Below, piece by piece: positions 50,759-63,200 of a stretch of 64,000 nucleotides of DNA (positions within the stretch are counted from its first letter, which is position 1; the number at the start of each line of letters is the position of its first letter). The position numbers and the translations under genes are program-made. The notes below the pieces were generated by a model. The model did no database searches and was not told the origin of the DNA. It saw only the letters and a program-made list of their open reading frames with translations. Source of the stretch: Nannochloris sp. 'desiccata' (Eukaryota > Chlorophyta > Trebouxiophyceae > Chlorellales > Chlorellaceae); NCBI GenBank assembly GCA_019044685.2, contig JAGTXX020000014.1, positions 1-64,000 of the forward strand, written 5' to 3'.

Positions 50759-52128
50759 ATGATTTATACGAGTGCTTTACACACCTTACTGCTGTTTGTG
50801 ACTCTTATTTTCGTAACTGGCTTTACCCTAGTTGCTGGCCGGCAATTAATTGAAGAGGCTCCCAAGAGCACAGATTGGCGTAAACTAGGGTACAAAACTA
50901 CCAAACCTACCATTGGCATCTTAGCACAGCGCTGCCATGACTGCCCTGGCAGGTATGTTGGTAGTGGCATTTTTCTTTTTGACCCCCCCGCCCCGCCTCC
51001 ACTTGCGGCAAGATATTAAACTTGTTTCCTTGCCCGGTCAACCTCTTTCCTGACAGTATCTTACAAAATAATCCTATCTTTTACAGATCCTACGTTGCTG
51101 CCGGCTTTGCTAAATGGATTGAATCAGCAGGTGGTCGTGCTGTCCCTATCCGCTACTACTCTTCAGAGGCAGAATTACACCGTCTCTTTAAATCTGTTAA
51201 TGGTTTAATATTTCCCGGTGGACTAACTGACCTTTGGATGGATTCTCCCTACGTCATTGCTGCACGTAAACTATGGACCTGGGCTAAAGAAGCAAATGAT
51301 GCTGGAGACATCTTCCCGATTCACGGCACATGCCTCGGTTTCCAGTTACTTCATATTTTAGAATCGAATGTATCTTTTACTGAGTTATTAGTTGATACGG
51401 ATTCTGTAGCACATGCTTCTACCCTTCAATTTACCGAAGCTGCGAAAGAATCTTCAATGTTTGGTACTATGAATGATGATTTGATTGCCAAACTTGAAAA
51501 CCCCGAACACAATATCTCTCTAGAGAATCATATGTTTGGATTGCCACCTAAGAATTACGATAAATGGCCTATCTTGAAGGAGAATTTCAATATATTAAAC
51601 ACTGCAATAGATAGAAATGGTCTTGAATATGTAGCTAGTGCTGAACACAAGCGGTATCCATTTTTTGCTACTCAATGGCATCCCGAAAAACCTCCATTTG
51701 AATTTGGAATGCAAGAAGTACCACATACAATGGATGCTATTCTTGTATCTCAACACTTGGCTAATGTATTTGTAGAGGCTTCACGTCGCTCTTCCCATGC
51801 ATTTGATAGTTTCGAACAAGAACTTGATGATTTGATCTACAATTACAAAATCTACTTTTCTCTCAAAGATGAGAGCATGGAGCAATCGTACGATGGGCCT
51901 GATTCTACGTATTTCTTTGATACTCCGGGGGACGACCCGCATGAGGGTCCAGATGATGGCCCTAACAGTGACAGCACTGGTTCTTCAAGAAAGAAAGAAT
52001 TTGACGGTACTTTTCATTATAACAATGTAATTAGCGAAGTGGAAGGTCGGAAATGGGTGGCTGCAAAGTATGCTATAAATGGCGCTCGTCCTGAAGCTGT
52101 GCTCTCCCTTGGTGCGATGCAAGCTTGA
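50759..52128 (+). CDS. Gamma-glutamyl hydrolase (folate polyglutamate hydrolase)
   Basis: Exon 1 (50759-50952, donor GCAG|GTATGT) and exon 2 (51087-52128, acceptor TTTACAG) give 411 residues. A hydrophobic N-terminus (LHTLLLFVTLIFVTGFTLVA) is a secretory signal, fitting the vacuolar or secreted location of plant enzymes. The class I glutamine amidotransferase fold has PTIGILAQ and the nucleophile Cys in PIHGTCLGFQLL (codon 51331-51333). It also has the catalytic His in FFATQWHPEKPPFEFG. The enzyme trims gamma-linked glutamate tails from folates. The C-terminal 100 residues include an acidic insert (DDPHEGPDDGPNSD) not typical of the family. Confidence 0.93.
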
Positions 52129-52417
52129 AGATGCTTCATTTTTATTTTACTTTTCCGCCCTGCCGGCTCTGTTGGAAAATAATTATTATCAAAAACCATT
52201 ATTGATTGTATACCAAGTCATCCCCCACTTCGTGTTCCCACTGACTACACGTAATCCTAACGGCTTATGTCGGTCTGTAAGTTCTCTGAAGATAATACCT
52301 TTTTCGACATCATGAAACCCCAGCTCAACTAACTAGTAACATGCATATAAGATCAGAAAAACAAAAAAAGATAAAATTTCGTTAGTCACTGCAACGCCAT
52401 ATACATGTATCACAATT
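52129..52417. other. Convergent 3' region
   Basis: 289 bp between the stop codons of two convergent genes. It contains their 3' UTRs and no gene. Confidence 0.4.
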
Positions 52418-53305
52418 TCACAACTTGGATTTTGTAGCACTTGGTCCTTGCTTCCCAGCTACCATTTTATTCACCCACGCTTGTGCTATTTTCCCTGTCT
52501 CTGGATCATTTACTAACAACATCTGATGGGAATTTTCAGCTACGATAGCAGCGCGGAGAGAACCACCCTCAGTAACTGAATTCAACTGTTCTTTAGATAG
52601 TTGTAAACCTAGAGGAGAGCATGCGAGCATTTCTCGAGCGAGAGCGCGTGCTTTGATTTCCAACTCTCCCTTGTTTTCAGCTAGTTCGTTTACAAGACCT
52701 ATCTGAAATGCCCTATCGGCAGAAATAGGGCGACCAGTCAGAATAGCTTCAGAGGCAATTCCCAAGCCAGCCAATCGAGGTAAAAAAAAACTGCTGCCCA
52801 TATCTGTCCCTGTGAGACCTAGACGGACAAATGCAGCTGAAAATGAGGCGGCAGGAGTAGCGATACGAAGGTCAGCAGCGAGAGCCATTGCCAATCCAGC
52901 ACCAGCAGCGGGTCCTTGAATACAAGCCACAATAGGTTGAGGTATAGATCTAAATTTCTCAATCATTCGGGCTAGCAATTGTTGAGAACGCATATTTTTA
53001 TAATCCCAAGATCTTCCGCCAATGCCCCGATCAGCCGCTTTAATGTCCACGCCCCCGCTAAAGGCTCGTCCAGCGGATTTTAAGATGACAACTCGAGGTT
53101 GGCCGGCTGGTACAAGTTCGAGGAGAGTGTTGGGGTGCTGTAGCATGTCGAGAACAGTATGAATCTCGTGCAGCATTTCCATGGAGACAGCATTGAAGGC
53201 TGTAGGACGGTTCAATGTGATGTGAAGGATCGATCCATTGCCTGTCTCTTCTACTTCTAGCTTTAAAGCTGCGAGAGCAAGACTCTCAAACTTTGCTTTC
53301 GCCAT
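52418..53305 (-). CDS. Peroxisomal enoyl-CoA hydratase/isomerase-family protein (C-terminal SKL)
   Basis: Intronless, 295 residues from the ATG at 53305. The crotonase fold is clear, with the first oxyanion-hole strand RVVILKSAGRAFSGGVDIKA, the second block PIVACIQGPAAGAGLAMALA and ADLRIATP. The segment FVRLGLTGTDMGSSFFLPRL follows; here an Asp stands where the classical hydratase has a catalytic Glu, as in many isomerase-like paralogues. The last three residues are SKL, the type 1 peroxisomal targeting signal, so a role in peroxisomal fatty-acid or branched-chain acyl-CoA oxidation is likely. The exact substrate is not deducible. Confidence 0.9.
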   Translation of the reverse strand: MAKAKFESLALAALKLEVEETGNGSILHITLNRPTAFNAVSMEMLHEIHTVLDMLQHPNTLLELVPAGQPRVVILKSAGRAFSGGVDIKAADRGIGGRSWDYKNMRSQQLLARMIEKFRSIPQPIVACIQGPAAGAGLAMALAADLRIATPAASFSAAFVRLGLTGTDMGSSFFLPRLAGLGIASEAILTGRPISADRAFQIGLVNELAENKGELEIKARALAREMLACSPLGLQLSKEQLNSVTEGGSLRAAIVAENSHQMLLVNDPETGKIAQAWVNKMVAGKQGPSATKSKL

Positions 53306-53600
53306 TTTATTTCAGAATTTATTCACTGTTTTATAACAGATGTGATCAATCCAATCCGTGCCTTTCCAGCCTCGGTTTGTATATATCCACTACACTAATA
53401 ATTCGAATTTGTTTTACAGCGTTAACATTTAGCTACTAAGACAAGGCAGAAAAGCCACTGCTAATTTATTCTTCCTAGCTTCTCCCCGGAAGGCGCCCTC
53501 TAGAGGAAGATCTTTAACTTATACATGACCCAAAAATGATTTCGTCATTATATCAACTATTGTATGGTTTACAAAGACACGAATGCAGATCATAAAGATG
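53306..53600. other. Spacer between crotonase start and Nup214-like stop
   Basis: 295 bp holding the crotonase promoter and the 3' UTR of the next minus-strand gene. No gene is seen. Confidence 0.4.
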
Positions 53601-56600
53601 CTATTTCCTCGGTGCCCACATATTTCCACCACCAGCCGGTTTTGGCGGCGTGGCTGCTGCACCACCACCAAACACACCAAAGCCGCCACCAGGCGCACCT
53701 CCACCAGCCATTGCACCAAACCCAGTTGGAGCAGCAGGAGCACCAGCTCCACTTTGCTGAGCGAATGAACTAAATCCTGAAGGCTGCGTAGCAAATGATC
53801 CAAAACCACCGCCACTTGCTCCGGGACTGGCAGCTGCCTGTTTAAAAGCAGTAGGAGCAGGAGAGGTAGCCTGCCCGAATGCAGATGGCTGCCCAAAGGC
53901 TGAAGCTGTAGCAGGTGTAGCAGCTGCGCCGAATACAGATGGCTGACCGAATCCAGAAGGTTTCCCAAAAGCTGATGGCTGGCCAAAAGCACCACCGGCA
54001 CTAGTGACACCAGGGGAAGAACTAGCAGCACCGAACAAACCACCTGCACCACCTGTACTTGGAGCAGCAGCTCCAAAAGCACCAGAAGGAGATGCTGGAG
54101 CTCCAAATGCTGCTGCACCAAAGCCACTTGATGCTCCAAATGGAGAAGCGACAGCAGGAGTGCTTGCAGGTGCTGGCGTTGCTGCTGCCGCCGCAGCACC
54201 AAAGGCGCTAGACTGACCAAAACCTGAAGTTGATGCTGCTCCAAATGGAGAAGATGCAGCTGCTGAGCTGGATGCTGCTCCAAAGAGAGGGGGCACCGAA
54301 GTACTTGTAGAAGCAGCAGCGCCAAATATTGATGCCGCAGCAGAAGCAGGGGTAGGTGCAGAAAGAGCTCCAAATGGTCTTGATGTAGCAGCAGGTGCAG
54401 TACTACTAGCGGATGCACCGCCAAATAGAGGCGATGTTGCTGTTGATGCAGCAGGTGCTCTAAATGAAATGGGTTTACTTTCAAAAATTGAGCTTGATGA
54501 AGCACTCGCGGTAGCACCACTAGTGGTAGAAGCAGTACCAGGGAGTGCGCTTTTAAATCCAAATGATCCAAAATTAAGTCCATCTGTAGCTGGAGCTGCT
54601 TTAATTTCTACCTTTTCCTCAGGTTCTTCCTCCTTTTTAAGGTCAGCAACAGGAGCAGCGGGTGCATTGAATGCTGCCATTCGGGCGTGTGCAGCTTGAG
54701 CAGCTGCTGCTTTGGCTTTAAGATCTTGTGCAGCTGCTAACTGTCCAAATGAAGGGAGGGGAGGTTGACCTGATGATGAAGACGAAGTCGATCCCCCTGC
54801 TGGCTTTGGTTTAGCAGGCTTTGATGAATCAGAAGCAGATGGCGGTCGATCATCTTTAGTGCTTCCCCGGAGGTTTGCCTTCAATGCTGCTGCCGCTTCG
54901 ACTTGTGCGAAGCTAGGTAATGGAGGTTGCTGTGAACCAGATGAAGACGAAGTCGACATAGAAGGCTTCGGTTTCGGAATTAATGAAGGAGCTGCAGGGG
55001 CAGCATGGACATTAAGTTTGACTACAGAAGGCTTCGCTGCTGCTACTGAGGTCGTCTTACCAGCACTCGTACTATTTAATAAACCACTAGTAGTACGTGT
55101 TGCTGCTATTTTAGGTTCTGGCATGTACGGTTCAGGCAATTCTGGCAGCACTAATGGTCTCAATGGCGGCAACACATTCTTACCCACTCCCTTTCTACCA
55201 CCACCACCACCACCACCCCTCTCAATGTTGCTTTTTAATTTCAATGGAGGGGTAGATGGCATTCCAGAGACTTCAGTAACACGAATACCACCTTGAAGAT
55301 TTTTACATCTGCTCAAGATATCTCTTGCTAACGCATTACCCTTCCAAGCCACACCTCTACTAGTAGCATACTCTGCCCCACAAATACCACCACCATGCAG
55401 AGGCGATGATAAAGACAATGGTGAGGCCAATGCTGGTGAAGAAGTCGAAGATAATCTCCGGACTATACCAGGTGACGTTCGTACAGATTGCCATGGTACT
55501 CTAGATTTCTTGGATGGATCAATATGCACTAATGGTGATGAAGCGGGGGACTGGTAGTGTGTACCACTACTCGCACCAGTACTACTTCTCCGTGCTACTA
55601 ACCCACGCTGACGTTGTTGTTGTTGTTCATCCATTCTATCATCAAATGTCAACACATTACAGAAATCATCAGTGCTGCCAGTACCACCACCGAGCAACAA
55701 TGCATCTAAATCTAACGAGGCTATTCTCAACATAATCCCAGACCCTTTAATAGATGCAGCAAGGTCATCTACTTTCGCTGTTTGAGCTTGAATAACTGCA
55801 CTTTGTGCGTTGATCGCTTCATATAAAGCGAATGCCTGTGCTTGGGGGGTTGATGCAACCTGTGATTGTCGACTTACTTCACCAGTGCGTGCTTGACGAT
55901 GGGTGTCCTCTAATGCAACGACGCACTCCTTTAATTCATCAAGTTTTTGAGAGAGAGCACGGAGATGGGATCGTGCTGAATCACGTAGAGAGCCTAATGC
56001 AGGGGCTAGAGGTTGTTTATGACGCAGCTCAGAAGTTGTACTAAAACCATCCCTTGTGCTATTTCTATTCTTTTCATTGTATTTGAAAGCAGGCATAGCT
56101 TCCATTCGCATATAACCTTCTTTAACTCCTAATGCCAGAGCTTCAAACTCTCCACGCAGTCCAGCAAGTGTCTCAGAAGCAGTCGTCACATCGCTTTGCA
56201 AAGTGTATACTTGTTGTCGTAATGTTTCAAAGTCTGCATGCGAACCAACGCCTGTATCAGCACCACGTAGAGCATCTGCTATAGCGTCGTGAATAGATGC
56301 TTCGAGAATACGTGTTTCTTCAAGAGATTTCAAGAAATCTCGTTCTAGAGTAGCTGCTTCATCACCAGCGTCTTGAAGACGAGCAGCTGGTGAGATGATG
56401 GCTGTGTGAGACCGAGCAGGGCGGTGCTTTTGTTCTTCTTCCTCGGATTTTTCTTCTGTTTCAACAGATGGAGCTTTGGCAGCAGCAGCAGCAGCAGCAG
56501 CAGGGGCTGGGGTTGCTGTAACGGCATCAGCTTTGGCTTTCAGTGCCTGAGCTTGTTGCATTTGTCCAAAAGAAGGGAGAGGTGGCTGTGAGCCGACTGA

Positions 56601-58598
56601 TGAAGGAGGTGCAGCAGATGCATTTGAGAATATAGACAAAGACGCAGCACTAGTACTCAAACTAGTAATGTTATTACTAGCAGGAACAGCACCAACGCTA
56701 AAGGATGATGGCTGGCTAGGAGGCGGAGGCCCAGCAAAACTAAATCCAGGAGCTGGAGGAGAAGCTGCTGCTGCTCCTGTAGGAACCGCAGCAGCAAATC
56801 CAAATAATGGCTTTGGCTCAGGCTCTTTAGTAGCTGCTTTGACAATCTCTATCTCTCCTTCCTCCTCCTCCTCCTCTTCTTCAAAGTCGCTGTCAGATTC
56901 CGGTAGAGCAGCTGCTGCAGCTGCAGCAATACTTCCATCTCTAGACGTATTATCTTTCGCTCCAACAGCAGCATTATATACAACTGTAGGAGCTTTAGGT
57001 AACGGTTGAACTCTACCTTCTACTACATTCGGTCTTTCTTTTGTACTCCCAAAGCTATATGCTCTTAATACACCATCAGACGTCGCTACCCACAACACCG
57101 GCTGTGGCTGTAAGTCAGGCGCTGTTTCATCAGTAGGATGCTGTACCACGATACTACCTGCACCTTGAGAAGAAAGATCAAATCCAAGACCCACTACATA
57201 GTTATTTGCATCGCCAGGAGCATTTGGAATACGAATAGCAAGCTTGTCGTCAGTCACGTCTATGCCTTGAAGTAGATCTACTTGTTGCTGTACGATTTTA
57301 ATGTGGTCGTCAAAGGCATGCATATGTGTGAATACAGTAGCACCCCATCCTGAAACTGTCGCTGAAACTAAACATGGAGGAGCTTGATGTTGCTGCGAAG
57401 CATTGCCATCAGTTGCTGCAGAGAAACGAAAATTGCTTTCTTCAAATTCCTCCGGTGCAGCCAAGTTGATAGCGAAAAACTCAGCCATTGTTATTTGACT
57501 AGCATCTGTAGGACACGGCGAACCTGTAGAACGTGGCCATGAAATAATGCCGCAAGGCGCCAAGTTGGTGAATTCTTCATCTTCCATCAGTCGAGATAAA
57601 ACTAAAAGACTAGTAGTACCCCTAGTGCCGTTGCTTGGGAGCCACCGTAAGCCTTCTACAAGCAAAGACTGAGATTCATCTAGCACATCTTGCGAAATAG
57701 CTTGAATAGTGCACATGGGGACAGCAGCTCCATTGCTTTGAACATCACAGAGAGAGACAGTATCATCAGCACCAACAGCAAATATGCTGCCATCTGGGCT
57801 CCATGAAATGCATGCTGCGTTATTAGGAATATTTTCTAGCTGACGTACAGTACCGTTACTCACGTTAACAAGGTGCACTTTACCAGAAACCAACGCTGCA
57901 TATTCATATTGGAAAGAGTCTTGCTGCTGAGGGCGCCATGAAATGTCAACGATAGTGCCGATACCTAGTTTATCCCTTCTTAAAGGTGTATCGACGCCTT
58001 TATTTTCCAATACATCTGCAGTGCTGTAAATATGAATATCGTGAGCTGTTCCAACAGCAAAGATGCTGGCATCTGAAGCTAGAGAAATTATATTTGCTCC
58101 ATCGACAGGCACTGCCACACCGCCAATGCTCGTTATATTTTTGCTCGGCAAGACCCTGTAGATTGAGAACAGTATATATTCAGCAATGTGAGTATTATAG
58201 AAGATCGATAGTGTCCATTTAAGACTATACAAAGTGCGCTATTTAAACTTACTCGTCACTATTGTTCCATTTTTGGAGGTTGGCCAACAGATCATTTGAT
58301 CGCACAATATACACAGCTGTAAAGTATTAAACGTCAACGACCAGTTAAGTCACGAGGTTAATGTAGCTAAGCAAACTAACGATTTTTAACGCTGCGAAAA
58401 GTGCTTACCAGTGGAGTCGCAGTAAATGATCACACCACTATGGCTAGCAACAGCAATGCGAGACGCACAAAGAGCTGCGCATTTATTTTCTAGTGATGAT
58501 TGAGTTGACAGTGCAATCTCTCCTAGGCGACGGAAGAAAAAGCCAGCTTCATCATCATATTCAATTTCGGTTGCCTCTAGTGGCCTTAGAGTCGCCAT
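53601..58598 (-). CDS. Nup214-like FG nucleoporin
   Basis: Exons 58598-58409, 58316-58253 and 58155-53601 join in phase, for 1602 residues. The N-terminal part is a WD-like beta-propeller (AALCASRIAVASHSGVIIYC, AVYIVRSNDLLANLQKWNNS, ISLASDASIFAVGTAHDIHI, CISWSPDGSIFAVGADDTVS). An acidic stretch and a coiled-coil middle follow (about 56350-55750, FLKSLEETRILEASIHDAIA, LRQQVYTLQSDVTTASETLA). The C-terminal third is packed with FG repeats (FGAA, SGFGQ, AFGQPSAFGK). This architecture is that of Nup214/LNO1 on the cytoplasmic face of the nuclear pore, which docks the mRNA export helicase Dbp5. Composition is biased to Ala/Ser/Pro, and poly-Gly occurs near 55200. Confidence 0.88.
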
Positions 58599-59625
58599 TT
58601 TCTCCTTTCCCTTGCTCTCAGAACAACATCTGAAAATTAATAAGAAAAACCGGTGTTTTTAAATGTCATAATTCTCTGATCACAAATTAAATCCACATTT
58701 CCTGGCATTTAATGCCAGCTGGATGCCAGCCGAGGAAAATTTTGGCTCTATGTGGGCCCAGGAGATGTAAAATCGAGGCTGGTAGCCCTGGGAGATGGAG
58801 ATATGGGCCTTCTTGAGCATCTCCTAAGACGCTCGTTGTAGTTTTGTCTGAGTCGCTTCTGGCTTGAGAGAAAAATCCCGCTTGTTCTTATGCACTTCGA
58901 CCTCACTTGCCACAATTGTTCTTAAGAGCAAGCTTGTCGCTGTCACCGCCCTGCAATGCTTTCTTTCTCTACCCATGACAAGTCTCGCTGGTCTACGCTT
59001 TATTATGACATAATAGTACTTGGAAATTACAAGCATAGAGAGATGATGGTGACAATTTGGCAAACTAGTACAAATAGTAATACCATGCCATCGAGGACGC
59101 CGCATCGCCTTCTCAACAGAATCCTGGCGCTTGAAAGAGGCGCTTGAATACCTTTCTGCACGCGTTCTTTTTTGGCAAAATGGCACCTTTGCATTGACGA
59201 CATTGATGAACACTTCAAGTGAAATTGGGCAGCAAAATTGCCTTACAAAAATGGAAATGCATCCAATGTAAACGGATTCAAGAAATTTTATTATGATGAT
59301 CATCATGATAATAATTTATTTATTTTTTAACCAAAGAATAAAAAAGTAGTACGTAAAGAGTACGAACAGAAAAACGTTGACTGGAAAACATACTAAACAG
59401 CAGAAAAAGACACTTAATATGATTAAATTGTAGTTCTAATTGTACTTCAAGGATCTGAAAATTTTAGAAGAAGGGGTCAATTCGTTGGTTTGAAAAAAAA
59501 AATGTTCTTTAGAGGGGAAAAAAGGGAGAAGGGCATTTGTCTATGTGCTAAAAACCCCAGATGCAATTAATAACAGGGGAGTGTGCATATTTAAACCGCC
59601 GTGGCGCAAATATGCAGTGTGTGCA
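58599..59625. other. Intergenic region downstream of the coiled-coil gene
   Basis: About 1 kb with the Nup214-like promoter at its left. A 160-codon minus-strand frame at 58824-59306 has no recognisable features and a hydrophobic random look, so it is not called. An AT-rich inverted repeat (ATGATCATCATGAT) lies at 59296-59309. Confidence 0.4.
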
Positions 59626-60421
59626 CTAGGGGTTCGTTGCAGCATCGTCTTCTCCCTCTGGAGACCTTTCTTCTTCTCCTGAGGGCTGCGTTGAGGAGGA
59701 CTTGGTTCCTTGAACCGAAACGCCAGAACCTCGATTGACCACATCGAAGTCTCCCCTCATCCATGCAATATTCGTATCTTGCTCCACGAACTTCGTCTTA
59801 AGCTCAATTCTTAGAGAGTTGAGAGCTTGGGCAATCAAACCTAACTCCTTCCTTGTCTCTGCCTGCAACTTCTTTGTCTCTGCCTGCAATGCATCTATTT
59901 TATCAAATACAAGTTTAACGGAGAAACCCAGTAAACCCGATGCAGCGGTAATAGCGTTGCCGGTTGCTGTCCCAGACAAAAATTGAAAAATCTGCACACA
60001 TAAACATATTGCATATCATTATAAAATGAAAGCAGGCGCATAATAAAACAGAAATAATGCAAATGCTCGTTATACAACTTACATTATTATAGTGGGTAAT
60101 CCCAAGGTGGCACACGAACACAACGAATCCAATCGCAACAAAGAAGTCCAAAAGTTTCCAAGCCTTGAATATCCAAGGGGTCCCATCTTCGCCCTTGGCG
60201 GGCTCCTTGTACTCCGAGAGAATCATATCTGCGGGAGCGCTCACTCGAAGGGGACCTACTCGTGTTTTATTAACGTGGCCAGGCAGTGCTGGAATCAAAC
60301 CGCCTCCCAAGTGCACCCTGTGAGGCAAGGGTGGACGCATATCTACTGCCGCGCATCTTCTCATGGACTGCGATGGCATGGCTGGGCTCCGGAAGCCAGG
60401 TGCGTTGCCAACGCGGTGCAT
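59626..60421 (-). CDS. Small membrane/coiled-coil protein with organelle-type leader, unknown
   Basis: Exon 1 (60421-60083, donor AATAAT|GTAAGT) and exon 2 (59991-59626, acceptor GTGCAG) give 234 residues. The first 60 residues are Arg/Pro/Ala-rich without acids (MRRCAAVDMRPPLPHRVHLG), like a transit peptide. A single transmembrane helix is visible (LLDFFVAIGFVVFVCHLGIT). A second hydrophobic, glycine-rich segment follows (GTATGNAITAASGLLGFSVK). A coiled coil comes next, with the near-repeat LQAETKKLQAETRKELGLIA, and then a charged Ser/Glu tail. No family is recognised. It may be a plastid or mitochondrial membrane tether. Confidence 0.7.
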
Positions 60422-60792
60422 GTTGTAGATTCTAAATGCTGACTGTAGAAGTAGGCTACATGATAATGAGCAACAGCTTCCTTCAAGATAAAGCTATTTA
60501 ATTCAAAGGGCTTTTGATTTTTTGAGAATGATAGAATAAAAATCAAGCAACTTGCAGAGAAGACACCTTTTTTCTTGGAAAATTTGAAATTTTGAAGCCA
60601 AGTTTGGGGAAATGCCTTTCGTTCGCAGTTGCTGCAATTTGGTTCATATTTTAGCGACAGATATATAATAATAACATCAATATTTTCATCAACATTCAGC
60701 TCAGAATTGTTGCAATATTATCAGATTAAAGCTGCGTTTCAATTTATTTGCGTGGTAATATTTATTCTTGGGCCATCCCTAAGTTACTGAAT
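60422..60792. other. Divergent intergenic region, unknown membrane gene and NAD+ synthetase
   Basis: 371 bp between divergent starts, AT-rich, with TATATAATAATAAC at about 60661. No gene is seen. Confidence 0.4.
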
Positions 60793-63088
60793 ATGACAAA
60801 TCAACGGTTAGCAACACTTGCAACCTGCAATTTAGGTCAATGGGCAATGGATTTTGAAGGCAATTTGCGTCGCATCAGCGACTCCCTTGTACAAGCTCGT
60901 AAAAAGGGAGCCAGCTACAGGGTAAGGACTTGGTAATTTCCAAATGTATTCTATTTTCTGAATCTCTATATTTTTCATGATTTTTCCATCGTGTTTTCCT
61001 CATCTAATTTCTTAAATTCTGCAGGTAGGACCTGAACTTGAGATTCCCGGCTACGGCTGTGAAGATCACTTTCAAGAACAAGACACTATCGACCACTCCT
61101 GGGAGTGTATTGCTGAACTTCTTCGTGGAGAACTTACTTGGAATATTGTCTGTGATGTGGGTATGCCTGTTATTCACCGTGGTGTTAGATACAACTGCCG
61201 GGTGTTCTTACTTAATTCAAAGATTATTCTCATCCGCCCAAAGCTCCACCTTGCAAACGATGGCAATTATCGTGAACCCCGGTACTTCTCCACGTGGAAA
61301 CACCGCCGTGTAGTTGAAGAGCACGCACTCTTACCTGAAATTCGATTAATAACAGGTCAAGATACGTGTCCATTTGGAGATGCAGCGCTCAGGTTTGAAG
61401 ATGCAGTGCTAGCAGCAGAAACATGCGAAGAATTGTTCACTCCACAAGCACCACATATCAGTCTCGCTCTTGCCGGAGTAGAAATTATTACAAATGGATC
61501 AGGGAGTCACCATCAATTACGGAAGCTAAACACCCGCCTTGATCTCATGATGGGCGCCACCGCCAAAGCAGGAGGAGTGTATTTGTATGCAAATCAACAA
61601 GGATGTGATGGTGGTAGATTGTATTACGATGGATGCGCAAGCGTGGTTGTTAATGGTGAGCTTGTAGCACAGGGCCAGCAATTTTCAGTACGAGAGGTTG
61701 AAGTTATTACCGCTGTTGTTGATCTTGATCAGGTGGTGTCTTATAGAGGAGCTGTGAGTAGCTTACAAGAACAAGCAAGTGAATCACAGCCTATTCCGCT
61801 AATACACGTGCCATTCCGCCTCTGTTCCACAACATCTTACGTGACTAATATTGACTTCAACCGTCGTTTTAAACCTTCTACCAAGAAGCCAAAACCTGCT
61901 CCTTTGTTGCTCCCTTCCCAGCCCCGTGCTCCCACCTATTTGCGCCCTGAAGAAGAGATTGCCCGTGGACCTGCATGCTGGCTATGGGATTATTTACGAC
62001 GTTCAGGTGCAGGTGGTTTCCTTCTCCCTCTTTCTGGAGGCGCCGACTCCTCTTCTGTCGCTGCCATTGTTGGGTGCATGTGCCAAATGGTCTATACAGC
62101 TGCAGTGGTAGAGAAAGATGAAGCAGTTCTCGCTGATGTACGTCGTGTTGGTGGATATGGAGGTGAAGGAGGTCCAAAAAGTCCGACCTCCCCGCAAGAG
62201 TTTGCTAATCGCATTTTAACTACTGTGTATATGGGAACTGAAAACTCTAGTTCGGAAACCAGGTCACGATCGTCTTCATTAGCTGCACAAGTTGGTTCGT
62301 ATCATTTTGATGTGAAAATTGATTTGGTTGTGTCAGCTATGGCGCAATTATTCGCTGTTATTACTGGCAAAACACCACGATTTCGAGTTCATGGTGGGTC
62401 GCCTGCTGAGAATTTAGCTTTACAAAATATTCAAGCACGATTACGAATGGTTTTAGCATTCATGTTGGCGCAGCTAACACCGTGGGTGCGTGGTCGCGGT
62501 GGTGGATTTTTACTAGTGCTAGGTAGTGGCAATGTAGATGAAGCTTTGCGAGGTTATTTAACGAAATATGATTGTTCCGCAGCTGATATCAACCCAATTG
62601 GCGGTATTTCTAAAGCAGACCTGCGTCGATTTTTACGCTGGGCAGCAGTTGAACTGGGGTATCCTGCTTTGGGCGAGGTCGAAGCAGCACCACCCACGGC
62701 TGAGCTCGAGCCACTAGGTGCCGGTGGTGCTGTCGAACAGACTGATGAAGCAGACATGGGAATGTCTTATGATGAATTAACTGTATTCGGTAGACTGAGA
62801 AAAGTGTCTCGATGTGGTCCCGTAACTATGTTTCGGTCCTTACTAGGTACATGGACAGACATACATTCTCCTACAGTTATTGCTGATAAAGTCAAACATT
62901 TCTTTAGATCATATGCGATTAATAGACATAAAACTACAGTGTTGACTCCATCGTACCATGCTGAGAGTTATTCACCTGATGATAATAGATATGATCACAG
63001 GCCATTCTTGTATAACGTATCATGGCCCTGGCAGTTTAAGAAAATTGATGAGCTGGTTGCTCTACATGAAGAGGGGAAGAAAGACTAG
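60793..63088 (+). CDS. Glutamine-dependent NAD+ synthetase
   Basis: Exon 1 (60793-60921, donor AGG|GTAAGG) starts [20 protein letters not shown]. Exon 2 (61025-63088, acceptor CTGCAG) continues [22 protein letters not shown], giving 730 residues, the usual eukaryotic length. The N-terminal nitrilase-type glutaminase has the Lys motif [18 protein letters not shown] and the nucleophile Cys in [14 protein letters not shown]. The C-terminal synthetase has the ATP loop [17 protein letters not shown] and the [20 protein letters not shown] motif. It makes NAD+ from nicotinic acid adenine dinucleotide, ATP and glutamine, in the cytosol. An upstream ATG in the same frame (60748) exists, but the family N-terminus supports 60793. 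Confidence 0.95.
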
Positions 63089-63200
63089 TATGACGTTATG
63101 TATACAATATAACTTGTATATAAATGTGTACAGTGACATGTAAAATCTCGTAGATTTTATATAACGAACACATAGTTTATGTATTATTGTATTAATCATA

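Noticed and set aside
53519..54583. 354-codon Leu/His-rich minus-strand frame
   Set aside because: Frame-shifted shadow of the Nup214-like FG-repeat region.
58824..59306. 160-codon minus-strand frame
   Set aside because: No recognisable motif, odd hydrophobic/basic composition and no splice partners seen; left as intergenic.
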